Origin: Thermus caldifontis
GTDB lineage: Bacteria > Deinococcota > Deinococci > Deinococcales > Thermaceae
Assembly: GCF_003336745.1 (NCBI RefSeq)
Contig: NZ_QGMX01000014.1
Location: 1 to 60,552 of the forward strand
Length of the DNA: 60,552 bases
Reading direction: 5' to 3'
The translations under genes were made by a program, and so were the position numbers. Below, piece after piece: positions 41,477 through 52,209 of the stretch (the first letter of the stretch is position 1; the number at the start of each line of letters is the position of its first letter). The notes under the pieces are model-generated. The model was given only the letters and a program-made list of their open reading frames with translations, did not search any database and was not told the DNA's origin.

Positions 41477-42499
41477 TCAACCCAGGACATCCCGCGGATT
41501 CCCCCGCACCCGCAGGTTCACCCAGGTTTTGCGCAGGCGCAGGAAGGCCTTAAGGGGACGGTAAAGGGGGGAAAGGGGCAAGGTGTAGGCGGGAAACTGG
41601 ACACGCCGGCCCCCAAACCCCTCCTTGAAGCGCCATATCCCCTCCGCATGGCTTCCCTCTGGGGTTCTGGGCACGCCCCAAAGGTCGTAAATGCAGTAGC
41701 CACGGCCCATGGCGTGGCGGATGGCCGCCAGGTGCATGCCCATGGGGGCCTTGGCCTCAGGGTGGGCGCGGCTGCTTCCCCCATAGAGGTAATCCACCTT
41801 GCCGGCAAAGGCCACGAAAAGCCCCGCCGCCAAGGCCTCCCCGTCCTTGCGGGCCAGGGCCAAGAAGGCCTCCCCGTAGGGCTGGTTCATCTCCCTTAGA
41901 ACGGCACGATAGTAGGCCTCCGCATGTTGCAAAAGCTTGGCCCGACGGTTGGTTTCCTCAAAGAGGCGGAAGAACTCGGGGAAGGCCTCCTCCCCCTCCA
42001 CGCCAAGCTCCGTGCGCTTTAGGGCCAGGCGAGCGTTGCGGCGGTGCATCTCCTTCATCCCCTTGAGGAGGGCCTCCTCCCCCTGGCTGAGGTCCAACCA
42101 CAGGGAATAGGCGGGCTGGACGGCTTCCTCGAGGAGGAGGCCCGGAAAGCTGGGGGGCGTTTCCTCCGCGGGCAGTCCTGCCTCGGGCTCGAGGACCAGG
42201 TGGGTGGCCCGCACCCCCTGGGCCAGGGCCCTGGCCACCCGGGGCAGGTCCTCGAGGCGGGAAAGGGCCGGGCCCCTGGGCGCATAGGCCAGGCGCAGCC
42301 CCCCAGGCAGGGGGCGCAGCAACACCTGGGCTACCCCCACAAGCCCTTCCTTTCCGTACACCGCAAGCCGCCTGGGCACCCAGCCGGAAAGCCGCTTCAC
42401 CTCGCCCCAGCCCCAGGACTGCAAGGCGCTGGTGATGGGAAAGCCGGAAACCAGCCGGTTCCAGGCCTCGGGATCGGGGATCTCTACCAGGTCCCACAC
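41477..42499 (-). CDS. FemAB/FemX-type peptidoglycan aminoacyltransferase
   Basis: The 340-residue protein has the double GNAT fold of FemAB proteins, with QSWGWGEVKR near the start and GASRAH-like GGSSRAHPEAKAPMGMHLAAIRHAMGRG later. It adds amino acids from aminoacyl-tRNA to the peptide stem. Thermus cross-links peptidoglycan through glycine, so a Gly transferase is plausible. It follows a response regulator by three bases. Confidence 0.8.
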   Translation of the reverse strand: MWDLVEIPDPEAWNRLVSGFPITSALQSWGWGEVKRLSGWVPRRLAVYGKEGLVGVAQVLLRPLPGGLRLAYAPRGPALSRLEDLPRVARALAQGVRATHLVLEPEAGLPAEETPPSFPGLLLEEAVQPAYSLWLDLSQGEEALLKGMKEMHRRNARLALKRTELGVEGEEAFPEFFRLFEETNRRAKLLQHAEAYYRAVLREMNQPYGEAFLALARKDGEALAAGLFVAFAGKVDYLYGGSSRAHPEAKAPMGMHLAAIRHAMGRGYCIYDLWGVPRTPEGSHAEGIWRFKEGFGGRRVQFPAYTLPLSPLYRPLKAFLRLRKTWVNLRVRGNPRDVLG

Positions 42500-42502
42500 C
42501 CC

Positions 42503-43252
42503 CTAAGCGTACAGGGCCTGGGCCAGTTCTTCCAAAAGACCGTTGCCCTCCAGGGGAAGCCGCTTCTCCTTCAGGTAGGCCTCCAGGTGGGAAGCCAGGC
42601 GGGGGTCCTGCACCCGGGCCGCCCGCTCCCTTAAGGGCAGCAAAGGCCAGCCGAAGGCCAGGTGGCCAAGGATATCATAGAGATCGTATTCACCGGGAAG
42701 GATGCGCCGCAAAAGGGCCTCGGTCCAACCCTTAGCCAGGAGGTTCTTAAGAAGGGCCCGGCGGCCTGACGCCTTGAGCCAGAGGGACTTAAAGCGCTCC
42801 TCCTTGGGCAAATCCCGGGATAGGTGTGCCCCCACCTCCTCGAGGCTGGCCACCCGCTCCCCCCCGGGAAGCACGTATCCCTGCCGGCTCAGGAGGCCTT
42901 CCACAGCCTCCCTAAGGCGGCGGCCTGAGATGGGTTTCTCCAGGAAAAGATCGGCTCCTAAGGCCCGGCTTGGCCCCTCCAGCTCCTTTCCGCCCCCGGT
43001 GAACATGATCACCGGTACCTTGGCCAAGCGCCGCACCGCCCGGATACGCCCAAGAAGGGTGAGGCCATCCATATCCGGCATCATGATGTCCAAAAGGATC
43101 AGGTCCGGGGTTTCCCTGCGCAGGTATTCCAGGGCAGCCTTGGCCGAATCCGCCAGCGCCACCTGGTGGCCTGCCCCGGAAAGCAGGAGTTCCAAAAGGT
43201 GCCGGATGCGGGGGTCATCGTCCACCACAAGAAGCCGCGCCACAAAGGCCAT
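42503..43252 (-). CDS. Response regulator with an unclassified C-terminal domain
   Basis: The 249-residue protein has a receiver domain with the acidic pair DDD (11-13), phospho-acceptor Asp55 in LLDIMMPDMDG and a FTGG loop near 90-95. The C-terminal 120 residues are helical and without a known DNA-binding fold. No histidine kinase is beside it. It precedes femAB. Confidence 0.75.
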   Translation of the reverse strand: MAFVARLLVVDDDPRIRHLLELLLSGAGHQVALADSAKAALEYLRRETPDLILLDIMMPDMDGLTLLGRIRAVRRLAKVPVIMFTGGGKELEGPSRALGADLFLEKPISGRRLREAVEGLLSRQGYVLPGGERVASLEEVGAHLSRDLPKEERFKSLWLKASGRRALLKNLLAKGWTEALLRRILPGEYDLYDILGHLAFGWPLLPLRERAARVQDPRLASHLEAYLKEKRLPLEGNGLLEELAQALYA

Positions 43253-43294
43253 GCTAAGGGAGATGGCTTTCTTGCGTCTACGGGAAGGAGTACC

Positions 43295-44125
43295 ATGGGG
43301 GGCATGAGGATCGCCTTCCAGGGCACGGAGGGAGCCTACAGCGAGGAAGCCCTGCTCAAGAGTTTCCCGGAATCCACCCCCCTTGGCTTTCCCACCTTCC
43401 ACCAGGTCTTTGAGGCGGTGGAGGCTGGGGAGGCGGACTACGGGGTGGTGCCTGTGGAAAACACCACCGCAGGCAGCATCAACCAAACCTACGACCTTCT
43501 TTTGGAAAGCGACCTCCACGTGGTGGGGGAGATCATCCACCGGGTGGAGCACTGCCTTCTTGCCCCTAAGGGTACAGAGCTTAAAGACCTGAAGGCCGTA
43601 AAGAGCCACCCCCAGGCCCTGGCCCAATGCGACGGCTTCCTGGCCCGCATGCGCCTGACCCCCATTCCCGTATACGACACCGCCGGGGCAGCCCGGGCCT
43701 TAGCGGAACATCCCGAACCGGGCGTGGGGGCCATCGCCAGCCGGCGGGCCGCGGAGCTCTATGGCCTTCAGGTCCTGGCGGAAAACATCGAGGACTATCC
43801 CCACAACTACACCCGCTTCTTCATCATCGGGCGGGAGGAGGCCAAGAGGGGGGAAGGCCCCCACAAGACCAGCATCGTGTTTGCGGTGCGCCACAGGCCG
43901 GGAGGGCTTTTGGAAGCCCTGGCGGTCTTCGCCGAGGCTGGGGTGAACCTCACCAAACTGGAATCCCGGCCTAGGCGGGATAAGCCCTTCAGCTACCTTT
44001 TCTACCTGGACCTCGAGGGCCACCTCGAGGATCCCGGTCCCGCCCAGGCCCTTCTGGGGCTCCTCAGGCGGGCCGCTTTCCTAAAGGTGCTGGGATCCTA
44101 CCCCGCCTACCGCAACGGCGCCTAA
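43295..44125 (+). CDS. pheA: Prephenate dehydratase
   Basis: The 276-residue enzyme makes phenylpyruvate. The catalytic domain (1-180) has VVPVENTTAGS and YTRFFIIGRE. The ACT domain (about 190-276) has the phenylalanine-binding NLTKLESRP. A GGAAGGAG site is five bases before the ATG at 43295. Overlaps the convergent CBS gene by four bases. Confidence 0.95.
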   Translation: MGGMRIAFQGTEGAYSEEALLKSFPESTPLGFPTFHQVFEAVEAGEADYGVVPVENTTAGSINQTYDLLLESDLHVVGEIIHRVEHCLLAPKGTELKDLKAVKSHPQALAQCDGFLARMRLTPIPVYDTAGAARALAEHPEPGVGAIASRRAAELYGLQVLAENIEDYPHNYTRFFIIGREEAKRGEGPHKTSIVFAVRHRPGGLLEALAVFAEAGVNLTKLESRPRRDKPFSYLFYLDLEGHLEDPGPAQALLGLLRRAAFLKVLGSYPAYRNGA

Positions 44126-44754
44126 CCGGGGCGTACGTCCACCACCCGCTCCCCAGCGGCCTTTAGCCGGTCGGGAACCCCCTCCACATCCTCCCCCACC
44201 ACCCTCAGGACCAGGCGCTGGTACCCATTCAAGTGGGCGGCGGTGGCGATGGAGACGATGTTGGCCGGGGGGACCGCCCGGGCCATCTGGGCCAGGGCCC
44301 CGGGCACGTCGGGGATGTCCACGGTGATGCGCAAACCCCCCATCTTAAGCCCCAACACCTCAATGAAGGCCCTGAGGACATCGGTCACCGTGATGATGCC
44401 CACCAGCTTCCCCCCTTCCATCACCGGAAGACCGCCGATCTTCTTCTCCTCCAGCAAAAGGGCCGCCTTTTCCAAAGGCTCATTGGCCTCCACCGTAATG
44501 ACGGGCTTGGCCATCACCTCCTGCACGGTGAGCTTGGAGAGGAGGTAGTTCATCTCCCAGACGGAAAGGGTGGTGGCCTTGGAGGGCATGGCTTCCTTGA
44601 GGTCCTTGTCGGTGACCAGGCCGAGGAGCTTACCATCCTTCACCACCGGCAGGCGCCGGAAGCCCTTATTTTTCAAAAGGTTGATGGCTTCCAGCACCGG
44701 GGTATCCGGGGCCACGGTGAGGGGGTCCTTGGTCATCCAGTCCCTGACCAGCAT
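44122..44754 (-). CDS. Tandem CBS protein with C-terminal ACT domain (AcuB-like)
   Basis: The 210-residue cytoplasmic protein has two CBS motifs (RDWMTKDPLTVAPDTP, EVMAKPVITVEANEP) and a C-terminal ACT domain (from about 135). The pair binds nucleotides and a small ligand. AcuB-like proteins regulate acetate or amino acid metabolism. Shine-Dalgarno GGAGGTG. Confidence 0.85.
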   Translation of the reverse strand: MLVRDWMTKDPLTVAPDTPVLEAINLLKNKGFRRLPVVKDGKLLGLVTDKDLKEAMPSKATTLSVWEMNYLLSKLTVQEVMAKPVITVEANEPLEKAALLLEEKKIGGLPVMEGGKLVGIITVTDVLRAFIEVLGLKMGGLRITVDIPDVPGALAQMARAVPPANIVSIATAAHLNGYQRLVLRVVGEDVEGVPDRLKAAGERVVDVRPG

Positions 44755-44773
44755 GGCTTCACCTCCGGCTTCC

Positions 44774-44779
44774 AGTCTA
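44774..44779 (-). promoter_or_regulatory. -10 box TAGACT of the CBS-ACT gene
   Basis: TAGACT lies 19 bases upstream of the ATG, with GGAGGTG between. Confidence 0.45.
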
Positions 44780-44789
44780 CCCTGGGGCC

Positions 44790-44823
44790 AAAAGAAAAAT
44801 GTCCCCGCCCGAAGCCGAGCGGG
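44790..44823 (-). terminator. Terminator after the 44837-45271 gene
   Basis: A hairpin with a CCCGC/GCGGG stem (44804-44823) is followed on the minus strand by ACATTTTTCTTT. Confidence 0.75.
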
Positions 44824-44836
44824 AAGGGAGGTCCCT

Positions 44837-45271
44837 CTAGCGCAGGTTAGCCCCTATGACCGTACGGCCAAACCAGCCTCCGCCAAAGGCGTAAAAGTAC
44901 TCCCCGTCCAGGAAGATCCCCGTGCGGGCATCCAGGAGGAACTCCACCCCAAGGGAGAGGTGAAGCCCCACCTGGCCCGGGCCGGCAAAGTGGCCGGCGA
45001 GCCCCCCGCCAAAGTACGGGCGTATACCCCGAAGGTCCCGGTCCAGCTGGCCCAGGTCCGGCTTGAAGAGAACCTCCCCCGCCAAAAGGAAGCTGGGCCC
45101 CGTGGGGAAGAGGTCCGCGAACCCGCGGAAGGCCAGGTTGCGCTCCAAGGGCGCCTCCAAGCCCAACCCCAGCCCGGCCGGGGGCAGGGAAAGGCGGAAG
45201 GAGACCGCCCGCTGGGCAAAAGCCCCGGTGCCTAAGGCCAGCACCGCCAAAACCAAGACGATCCTGCGCAT
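44837..45271 (-). CDS. Hypothetical outer-envelope beta-rich protein
   Basis: The 144-residue protein has a clear signal peptide (AFA cleavage near residue 19). Its amphipathic strands rich in Gly, Phe and Tyr (IRPYFGGGLAGHF, FLDGEYFYAFGGG) suggest a small outer-membrane barrel. Shine-Dalgarno GGAGGTGGG. Divergent from the ompH-like gene. No named family recognised. Confidence 0.65.
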   Translation of the reverse strand: MRRIVLVLAVLALGTGAFAQRAVSFRLSLPPAGLGLGLEAPLERNLAFRGFADLFPTGPSFLLAGEVLFKPDLGQLDRDLRGIRPYFGGGLAGHFAGPGQVGLHLSLGVEFLLDARTGIFLDGEYFYAFGGGWFGRTVIGANLR

Positions 45272-45345
45272 AACCCACCTCCTTCCGGCATGCTACCCTT
45301 CCTTGCGGCCAAGGGAAAGAGAGGCTTCTCTCACGCACCCTTCAC

Positions 45346-45359
45346 CCTAAGGCCTTAGG
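45346..45359. promoter_or_regulatory. Perfect palindrome CCTAAGGCCTTAGG over the ompH promoter
   Basis: A 14-bp perfect palindrome overlaps the -10 box TAGGCT (45356-45361) of the next gene, the position of a repressor site. Confidence 0.45.
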
Positions 45360-45361
45360 CT
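45356..45361 (+). promoter_or_regulatory. -10 box TAGGCT, leaderless ompH start
   Basis: TAGGCT, seven bases, ATG at 45369. Confidence 0.5.
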
Positions 45362-45368
45362 TTCCCCT

Positions 45369-45860
45369 ATGAAGCGGCTTTCCCTAGCAGCCCTCCTCCT
45401 GGCCTTCGGCGCCCTTCTCACCCCCATGCTGGCCCAGAACCGAAACGTGGCCACCCGGGTGGGATTCGTGGACGCCGATGCCCTGGTGCAGGCCCACCCC
45501 GACTACAAGAAGGTCCAGGACCTCCAGGCCCAGGCCCGCAAGGAGCTGGCTCCTTTGGAGGAAAAGCTTAAGCCCCTGGACCAAAAAGTCCGTTCGGGCC
45601 AGGCCACGGCCAAGGAGCGCCAGGACTACGAGGCCCTCCTCAAGACCTACCAGGACACCCTTAAGAAGTGGCAGGACCGTCAGAACCCTGTACTTAAGCC
45701 CATCTTAGAGGAGGTGGACCAGGCTATCGCCAAGGTGGCCAAGGCCCAGGGTTTCGCCGTGGTCATGAGCCGCCAGGTGGCGGCCCAGTCGGGGCTGGTG
45801 GTCTACGCCGCCGAGGACACGGATCTGACCGAAGCGGTGAAAAAGGAACTGAAGCGCTAG
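45369..45860 (+). CDS. OmpH/Skp-family periplasmic chaperone
   Basis: The 163-residue protein has a signal peptide (about 1-22) and the OmpH opening RVGFVDADALVQAHPDY. A long charged coiled-coil middle follows. Skp proteins hold unfolded outer-membrane proteins in the periplasm. A terminator follows. Confidence 0.88.
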   Translation: MKRLSLAALLLAFGALLTPMLAQNRNVATRVGFVDADALVQAHPDYKKVQDLQAQARKELAPLEEKLKPLDQKVRSGQATAKERQDYEALLKTYQDTLKKWQDRQNPVLKPILEEVDQAIAKVAKAQGFAVVMSRQVAAQSGLVVYAAEDTDLTEAVKKELKR

Positions 45861-45873
45861 CCTGAGCCCTGGC

Positions 45874-45906
45874 CCTCGGGGGACCTCCCCCCGGGGTCTT
45901 TCTTTT
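45874..45906 (+). terminator. Terminator after the ompH-like gene
   Basis: CCTCGGGGG pairs with CCCCCGGGG (one T-G pair) and is followed by TCTTTCTTTT. Confidence 0.75.
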
Positions 45907-45925
45907 ACCCCGCCCGCCCGGAGGT

Positions 45926-45931
45926 TATAAT
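45926..45931 (+). promoter_or_regulatory. -10 box TATAAT, leaderless ftsK start
   Basis: A perfect TATAAT, seven bases, ATG at 45939; no Shine-Dalgarno. Confidence 0.6.
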
Positions 45932-45938
45932 CCTTCCG

Positions 45939-48539
45939 ATGGCGAAGCGGAAGCCGGCCAAGCCCAGCCGCAACCGCGACCTCGAGGCCCTGGGTATGTT
46001 GGCCTTGGGAGCGGGGGTCTTTTTCGCCGCTCCCCTTTTACCCCTACCCACGGGGGCCTTCGGCTCCTTCCTCCGGGAAACCTTCTACCAGATGCTGGGC
46101 CTACCCGCCTACCTCCTACCGCCAAGCCTCCTTCTCCTGGGAACCTTCCTCTTCAGGAACAAACCCTTAAAACCCCTTCTTCGCCACCTCCTTTTCCTCT
46201 ACCTCCTGGCCTTTGCCCTCCTTCCCCTCCTGGGACCCCTTTCGGGGCAGCTGGGGAAGGAGGCCCGGTCCCTTCTGGAAGCCAAGGCCGGGGCCTTGGG
46301 CCTCCTCCTTCCCCCTATCCTGGCCTCCCTGGTCCTGGACCTCTGGCGGCGAAAGCCTCCCCTTCACCTTCTCCTCACCGTCCTGCACCTGGGAGTGGAG
46401 GGGGTGCGACGGGTCCGCTACCGGCTGAAGGCCCTTCTCCTTAAGCAAAGGATCGGCCTCCTCGCCCGCCTTTACCCTGAGCACACCGCCCTAAAGGCCC
46501 TGGCGCAGAACCTCTCCCCCGCCGAGCTTCCAGGGGTGGAAAAGGCGTTAGGGGACTTCCTTAAGGAACGGGCCGCCGAGCTGAGGCGGCAGATGGAGGA
46601 GGACCAAAGGCCCCTGGAACCCCGGCTCCAATCCCTTCTCCAGGGCCTGAAGGCCCCCGTGCCCGGGGAGGGTCCCTTGCGGGATGCCCTCGAGGAGAGG
46701 CGGGCCGCCCTCCACCTGGAGGCCCAGGCCCTCCTCGCCCGCCTGAAGGCCCTCCACTCCATCCCCACCCCCGGGGCCACCGTGGGGGGACTGGTGCGGG
46801 GGCTAAGGCTTAGGGAGGAGCGCAAAGCCCGGTGGGAGGAACTTACTGGCCTGGTCCAGGACCTGGAGGCCCGCCACGAGGAGCTTGCCTCCTGGCTCTC
46901 CTTCCTCTCCCGCCATCCCGAGGCCCAGGTGGAGGGGCTAAGGGCCTTGCTCACCGGCAACCCCCCGCCCGTCCCCTCCTCCCCACCCCCTGCCCCCCAA
47001 CCGGAACCCTTTGACCTGGACCTGGTCTTTCCCGACCCCTCCCCGCCCCAAACTCCACCGGACCCGCCTTCGCCGCCCCGCCCCCTTCCCCCAAGCACCG
47101 CCTTGGCCCTTCCCACCCCGGACCTCCTGGACCCCCCGGAGCCCAAGGGAACGGCGCGGGGTTTGGAAGAGGAGGTGGAAAGGCTCAAGCGCACCATCGC
47201 CGACACCCTCAAGCACTTTGGGGTCCAGGCGGAGGTGGTGGGCTACGCCCGCGGGCCCTCGGTGATCCGCTACGAGCTTCTACCTGCCCCTGGGGAAAAG
47301 ATAAGCCGCATCCAAAGCCTGCAAAACGACCTGGCCCGGGCCCTGGCGGCAGGGGCGGTGCGCATAGAAGCCCCCATTCCGGGAAAGAACACCGTGGGCC
47401 TGGAGGTACCCAACCCCAAAAGGGAACTGGTGCGCTTCTCTGAGGCGGTCCTCTCCCCGGCCTTCCACAACGCCAAGGCCCTTCTGCCCCTGGTCCTGGG
47501 CAAGAGCATCGAGGGGGAGTTCTGGGTGCGGGACCTAGCGCGAATGCCCCACCTGCTCATCGCCGGCTCCACCGGCAGTGGCAAAAGCGTGGCCATCAAT
47601 GTCCTCATCGCCAGCCTCCTCTTTAAGCACCTCCCCACCTCCTTGCGCCTTCTCCTCATCGACCCCAAGATGGTGGAGCTTACCCCCTACGAGGGCATCC
47701 CCCACCTGGTGCGCCCCGTGGTCACCAGCCCCGAGGAGGCCGCCTTGGTCCTCCAAGGAGCCGTGGCCCACATGGAACGGCGCTACCGCCTGCTAAGCGG
47801 GGTGGGGGCCCGGAACCTGGAACAGTACAACGCCAAGATGGAAAAGGAGGGCGGGGAAACCCTTCCCTATTTGGTCATCGTGGTGGACGAGCTGGCCGAC
47901 CTGATGATGACCGCCCCCAAGGAGGTGGAGTCGGCCATCCTGCGCCTGGCCCAGATGGCCCGGGCTACAGGGATGCACTTAATCCTCGCCACCCAGCGCC
48001 CCAGCGTGGACATCCTTACCTCCCTCATCAAGGTGAACATCCCCGCCCGCCTGGCCTTTGCCGTGTCCAGCGGCTTTGACTCCCGCACCATCCTGGACAC
48101 CCAGGGGGCGGAAAAGCTCATCGGCCAGGGGGATGCCCTCTTCCACCAGCCCGGGCTGCCTAAGCCCGTGCGCCTGCAGGTGCCCTACCTCTCCGAGGAG
48201 GAAGTGGGGCGCCTGGCGGGTTTCCTAAGGGGGCAAAGCTTTGAGGACCGCTTCGCCGAAGCCTACGGCCAGGACTTTGAACCCCCTAGGGGGCCGGAAG
48301 GGAGCGGCCCGGGCGAGGTGGACTTCTCCGATCCCTTGCTCAAGAAGGCGGCGGAGATCGTGGTAGAGGAAGGCTATGGCTCGGTAAGCCGCCTGCAGCG
48401 CCGGCTTTCCATCGGCCACGCCCGGGCCGGGAAGCTGATGGATGCCCTCGAGGCCATGGGGATCGTGGGCCCCTCCAAGGGTTCCAAGCCCCGGGAGGTC
48501 CTCGTTAGCAAAGAGCAGCTTAGGGACTTCTTCGGCTAA
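45939..48539 (+). CDS. ftsK: FtsK/SpoIIIE-type DNA translocase
   Basis: The 866-residue protein has N-terminal membrane helices (about 20-140), a helical and proline-rich linker (to about 400) and a motor. Walker A GSTGSGKS lies near 543-550, with Walker [15 protein letters not shown]-terminal gamma winged helix (about 800-866, [19 protein letters not shown]) reads KOPS-like sites. It moves DNA at the septum. Confidence 0.95.
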   Translation: MAKRKPAKPSRNRDLEALGMLALGAGVFFAAPLLPLPTGAFGSFLRETFYQMLGLPAYLLPPSLLLLGTFLFRNKPLKPLLRHLLFLYLLAFALLPLLGPLSGQLGKEARSLLEAKAGALGLLLPPILASLVLDLWRRKPPLHLLLTVLHLGVEGVRRVRYRLKALLLKQRIGLLARLYPEHTALKALAQNLSPAELPGVEKALGDFLKERAAELRRQMEEDQRPLEPRLQSLLQGLKAPVPGEGPLRDALEERRAALHLEAQALLARLKALHSIPTPGATVGGLVRGLRLREERKARWEELTGLVQDLEARHEELASWLSFLSRHPEAQVEGLRALLTGNPPPVPSSPPPAPQPEPFDLDLVFPDPSPPQTPPDPPSPPRPLPPSTALALPTPDLLDPPEPKGTARGLEEEVERLKRTIADTLKHFGVQAEVVGYARGPSVIRYELLPAPGEKISRIQSLQNDLARALAAGAVRIEAPIPGKNTVGLEVPNPKRELVRFSEAVLSPAFHNAKALLPLVLGKSIEGEFWVRDLARMPHLLIAGSTGSGKSVAINVLIASLLFKHLPTSLRLLLIDPKMVELTPYEGIPHLVRPVVTSPEEAALVLQGAVAHMERRYRLLSGVGARNLEQYNAKMEKEGGETLPYLVIVVDELADLMMTAPKEVESAILRLAQMARATGMHLILATQRPSVDILTSLIKVNIPARLAFAVSSGFDSRTILDTQGAEKLIGQGDALFHQPGLPKPVRLQVPYLSEEEVGRLAGFLRGQSFEDRFAEAYGQDFEPPRGPEGSGPGEVDFSDPLLKKAAEIVVEEGYGSVSRLQRRLSIGHARAGKLMDALEAMGIVGPSKGSKPREVLVSKEQLRDFFG

Positions 48540-48547
48540 GGATGTGC

Positions 48548-48553
48548 TATCAT
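48548..48553 (+). promoter_or_regulatory. -10 box TATCAT before speD-like start
   Basis: TATCAT, eight bases, GTG at 48562. Confidence 0.4.
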
Positions 48554-48561
48554 GGCCCTTT

Positions 48562-49910
<1,349 letters not shown>

Positions 49911-49953
49911 GCGGTCCTGCGAGGCCCTCTAGGGCTTCTCATCCGGGACGTGA

Positions 49954-49959
49954 TAGAGT
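49954..49959 (+). promoter_or_regulatory. -10 box TAGAGT, leaderless DsbA-like start
   Basis: TAGAGT, six bases (AAGCCC), ATG at 49966. Confidence 0.5.
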
Positions 49960-49965
49960 AAGCCC

Positions 49966-50601
49966 ATGCAACGCGTTATCGTTCTCGTGGTGGTGGCCTT
50001 GGCCCTCGTGGGCCTGGGCTGGATCCTTTGGGGTCCCAAGGGGAAGGCCGGCCTAGACCCTGCCCAGGGCGCCCGCTTTGCCTTGGGCGACCCCAACGCC
50101 CCGGTGGTGGTGGTGGACTTTTCCAACTACCTCTGCTCCCACTGCCAAAACCATGCCCTAAACGTCCTCCCCCGGATTAAGGCCGAGTACGTGGATACCG
50201 GCAAGGTGCGCTACCTCTTCCGCGACTTTCCCTTCCCCGGCCAAGCCAACGTGATCCGGGCCAGCGAGGCCGCCGCCTGCGCCGCCGACCAAGGGCGTTA
50301 CTACGAGTACCATGAGATCCTTTTCCGCGCCGCCTCCAGCTGGGGCAACCTGCAAGGGACCGTGCTGGACCGCTATCTGGTGGACCTGGCGGGGCAGATG
50401 GGCCTGGAGGAAAACGCCTTTGCCCAGTGCTTGGCTTCCGGAAAGCACCGCCAGGGGGTCTTGGCCGACCAGAAACTGGCCACGGACCTGGGCCTCACCG
50501 GCACCCCCACCTTTTTCATCGCCGGGGAGAAGCGCACCGGCTTCCTGAGTTACGAGGAGTGGAAAAACCTCTTGGATAAAGCCCTGGCGGAAAAGAAGTG
50601 A
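49966..50601 (+). CDS. DsbA-family thioredoxin-fold protein
   Basis: The 211-residue protein has an N-terminal membrane anchor (5-22) and the active site CSHC at 57-60 after DFSNYL. A cis-Pro region GTPTFFIAGEK follows near 180. It makes or isomerises disulfides outside the membrane. A terminator follows. Confidence 0.88.
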   Translation: MQRVIVLVVVALALVGLGWILWGPKGKAGLDPAQGARFALGDPNAPVVVVDFSNYLCSHCQNHALNVLPRIKAEYVDTGKVRYLFRDFPFPGQANVIRASEAAACAADQGRYYEYHEILFRAASSWGNLQGTVLDRYLVDLAGQMGLEENAFAQCLASGKHRQGVLADQKLATDLGLTGTPTFFIAGEKRTGFLSYEEWKNLLDKALAEKK

Positions 50602-50619
50602 GGGGAAAGGCATAGGGGT

Positions 50620-50652
50620 CCAGGGGGGTTGCCCCCTGGGCCTCTTTCTTCT
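50620..50652 (+). terminator. Terminator after the DsbA-like gene
   Basis: CCAGGGGG and CCCCCTGG pair perfectly over eight bases around GTTG, then a pyrimidine-rich TCTTTCTTCT tract follows. Confidence 0.75.
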
Positions 50653-50660
50653 CCATCTGT

Positions 50661-50666
50661 TACCCT
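50661..50666 (+). promoter_or_regulatory. -10 box TACCCT, leaderless antiporter start
   Basis: TACCCT, seven bases, ATG at 50674. Confidence 0.4.
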
Positions 50667-50673
50667 GGAACCC

Positions 50674-52209
50674 ATGGAGGCCCTTTGGGTGGCTGCCGCC
50701 TTCGCCCTGGGCTTGCTGACGAGCCGCCTGGGGCTTCCCCCCTTGGTGGGGTATTTGGGGGCCGGCTTTGCCCTTCACGGGCTAGGCCTGAGGGAGACGG
50801 AGTTTTTGCACCATGCAGCGGAGATCGGCGTGCTCCTGCTGCTTTTCACCGTGGGATTAAAGCTCCGCTTCCAGGACCTGTTGGAGCCTCGAGTCCTGGT
50901 GGCCGGTGGGCTCCACCTCTTGCTCTTCTCCCTCCTGGCCCTTCCCTTCTTGGCAAACCTTCCCCTGGCCCTAGCCCTGGCCTTTTCCAGCACCGTGCTG
51001 GTGGTGAAGGTCCTCGAGGACAAAAAGGAGCTCACCACCTACCACGGCCGCCTCAGCGTGGGCATCCTGGTCCTGCAGGACCTGGTGGCCGTGGGCCTCA
51101 TCACCCTCTATGGGGAAAACCGGATCAGCCCCTGGGCCGGCCTGATCCTCCTCCTGCCCCTAGGGCGGTTTGCCATGACCTGGCTCCTGGAGAAAAGCGG
51201 CCACGACGAGCTCTTGGTGCTCTTCGGTCTGGGCCTGGCCCTCCTTGGGGGGGAGGGCTTCCGCCAGGTGGGCCTGTCCCCGGAACTGGGAGCCCTGATC
51301 ATGGGCATCCTTCTCTCCGGCCATGAAAAGGGAGGGGAGATGGCCAAGGCCCTTTGGAGCCTGAAGGAGGCCTTTCTTGTGGCCTTCTTCCTGGATATAG
51401 GGCTTAGGGAGGGACTAAGGGACGTGGAGGTGGGGCTGGTCCTGACCCTCCTCCTCCTCACCCTGGTCAAATCCCCTCTTTTTTTCGGCCTTTTTCTCCT
51501 CCTGGGGCTTCGGGCCCGCACCGCCTTCGTAAGCGGGATGTACCTGGGCAACTACTCGGAGTTTGCCCTCATCGTGGGGGTAGTCCTGGAGCGGGCGGGC
51601 CTCTTGCCCCAAAGCCTCTCCACCCTGGCCCTAGGGGTGGCGCTATCCATGGCCCTTTCCGCTCCCCTGGCCCGGTACAGCCACAGCCTTTACAAGCGCC
51701 TCGAGGCCCGCCTCCTCCCCCTGGAGCGAAAGGTGGCCCACCCCGACCAGGAACCCGAGCGCCTGGAAGGGGCCACGGTGCTCATCGTGGGCATGGGCCG
51801 CACCGGAGGGGCCGTCTACCGCATCCTGGAGGCCAGGGGGGAACGCCCCGTGGGCCTGGACGCCGACCCCGAAAAGGTGGCCCACCACCAGGCCAAGGGG
51901 CGGAAGGTCTTCTACGGGGATGCGGAGGACCCCGAGCTTTGGGAACGCCTGGACCTAAGCGGCCTTAGGGCCGTGGTCCTCGCCCTGCCCGACCTGGAGG
52001 CCAAACTGTTGGCCGCCCGTTGGCTGAAAGAGCGGGGCTTCAAGGGCATCCTGGCCGCCACCAGCTTCCACCTGGAGGAAGACCCGGCCCTGGAGGCCGC
52101 CGGCGTCACCCTCCTCTTCCACCCCTTCCGCGAGGCAGGCGAGCGCCTGGCGGAAAAGGTCCTGGAGAAGCTGGCTATAATGGGTGAGGTGAGCCATGGC
52201 CGGTCATAG
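50674..52209 (+). CDS. CPA2 (Kef-type) cation/proton antiporter with RCK domain
   Basis: The 511-residue protein has about 12 helices (1-365) and a C-terminal TrkA-N/RCK domain with VLIVGMGRTGG. The LGAGFALHG, AEIGVLLLLF and FSSTVLVVKVLEDK helices fit Kef/CPA2. It exchanges K+ or Na+ for protons. The end overlaps yebC by 14 bases. Confidence 0.9.
   Translation: MEALWVAAAFALGLLTSRLGLPPLVGYLGAGFALHGLGLRETEFLHHAAEIGVLLLLFTVGLKLRFQDLLEPRVLVAGGLHLLLFSLLALPFLANLPLALALAFSSTVLVVKVLEDKKELTTYHGRLSVGILVLQDLVAVGLITLYGENRISPWAGLILLLPLGRFAMTWLLEKSGHDELLVLFGLGLALLGGEGFRQVGLSPELGALIMGILLSGHEKGGEMAKALWSLKEAFLVAFFLDIGLREGLRDVEVGLVLTLLLLTLVKSPLFFGLFLLLGLRARTAFVSGMYLGNYSEFALIVGVVLERAGLLPQSLSTLALGVALSMALSAPLARYSHSLYKRLEARLLPLERKVAHPDQEPERLEGATVLIVGMGRTGGAVYRILEARGERPVGLDADPEKVAHHQAKGRKVFYGDAEDPELWERLDLSGLRAVVLALPDLEAKLLAARWLKERGFKGILAATSFHLEEDPALEAAGVTLLFHPFREAGERLAEKVLEKLAIMGEVSHGRS
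52176..52181 (+). promoter_or_regulatory. -10 box TATAAT inside the antiporter gene, for yebC
   Basis: A perfect TATAAT lies 20 bases before the yebC ATG, with GGTGAG as ribosome site. Confidence 0.5.

Noticed and set aside
42503..43627. 374-residue version of the response regulator
   Set aside because: The extra N-terminal part is the shadow of pheA on the other strand. The receiver domain begins at the ATG at 43252.
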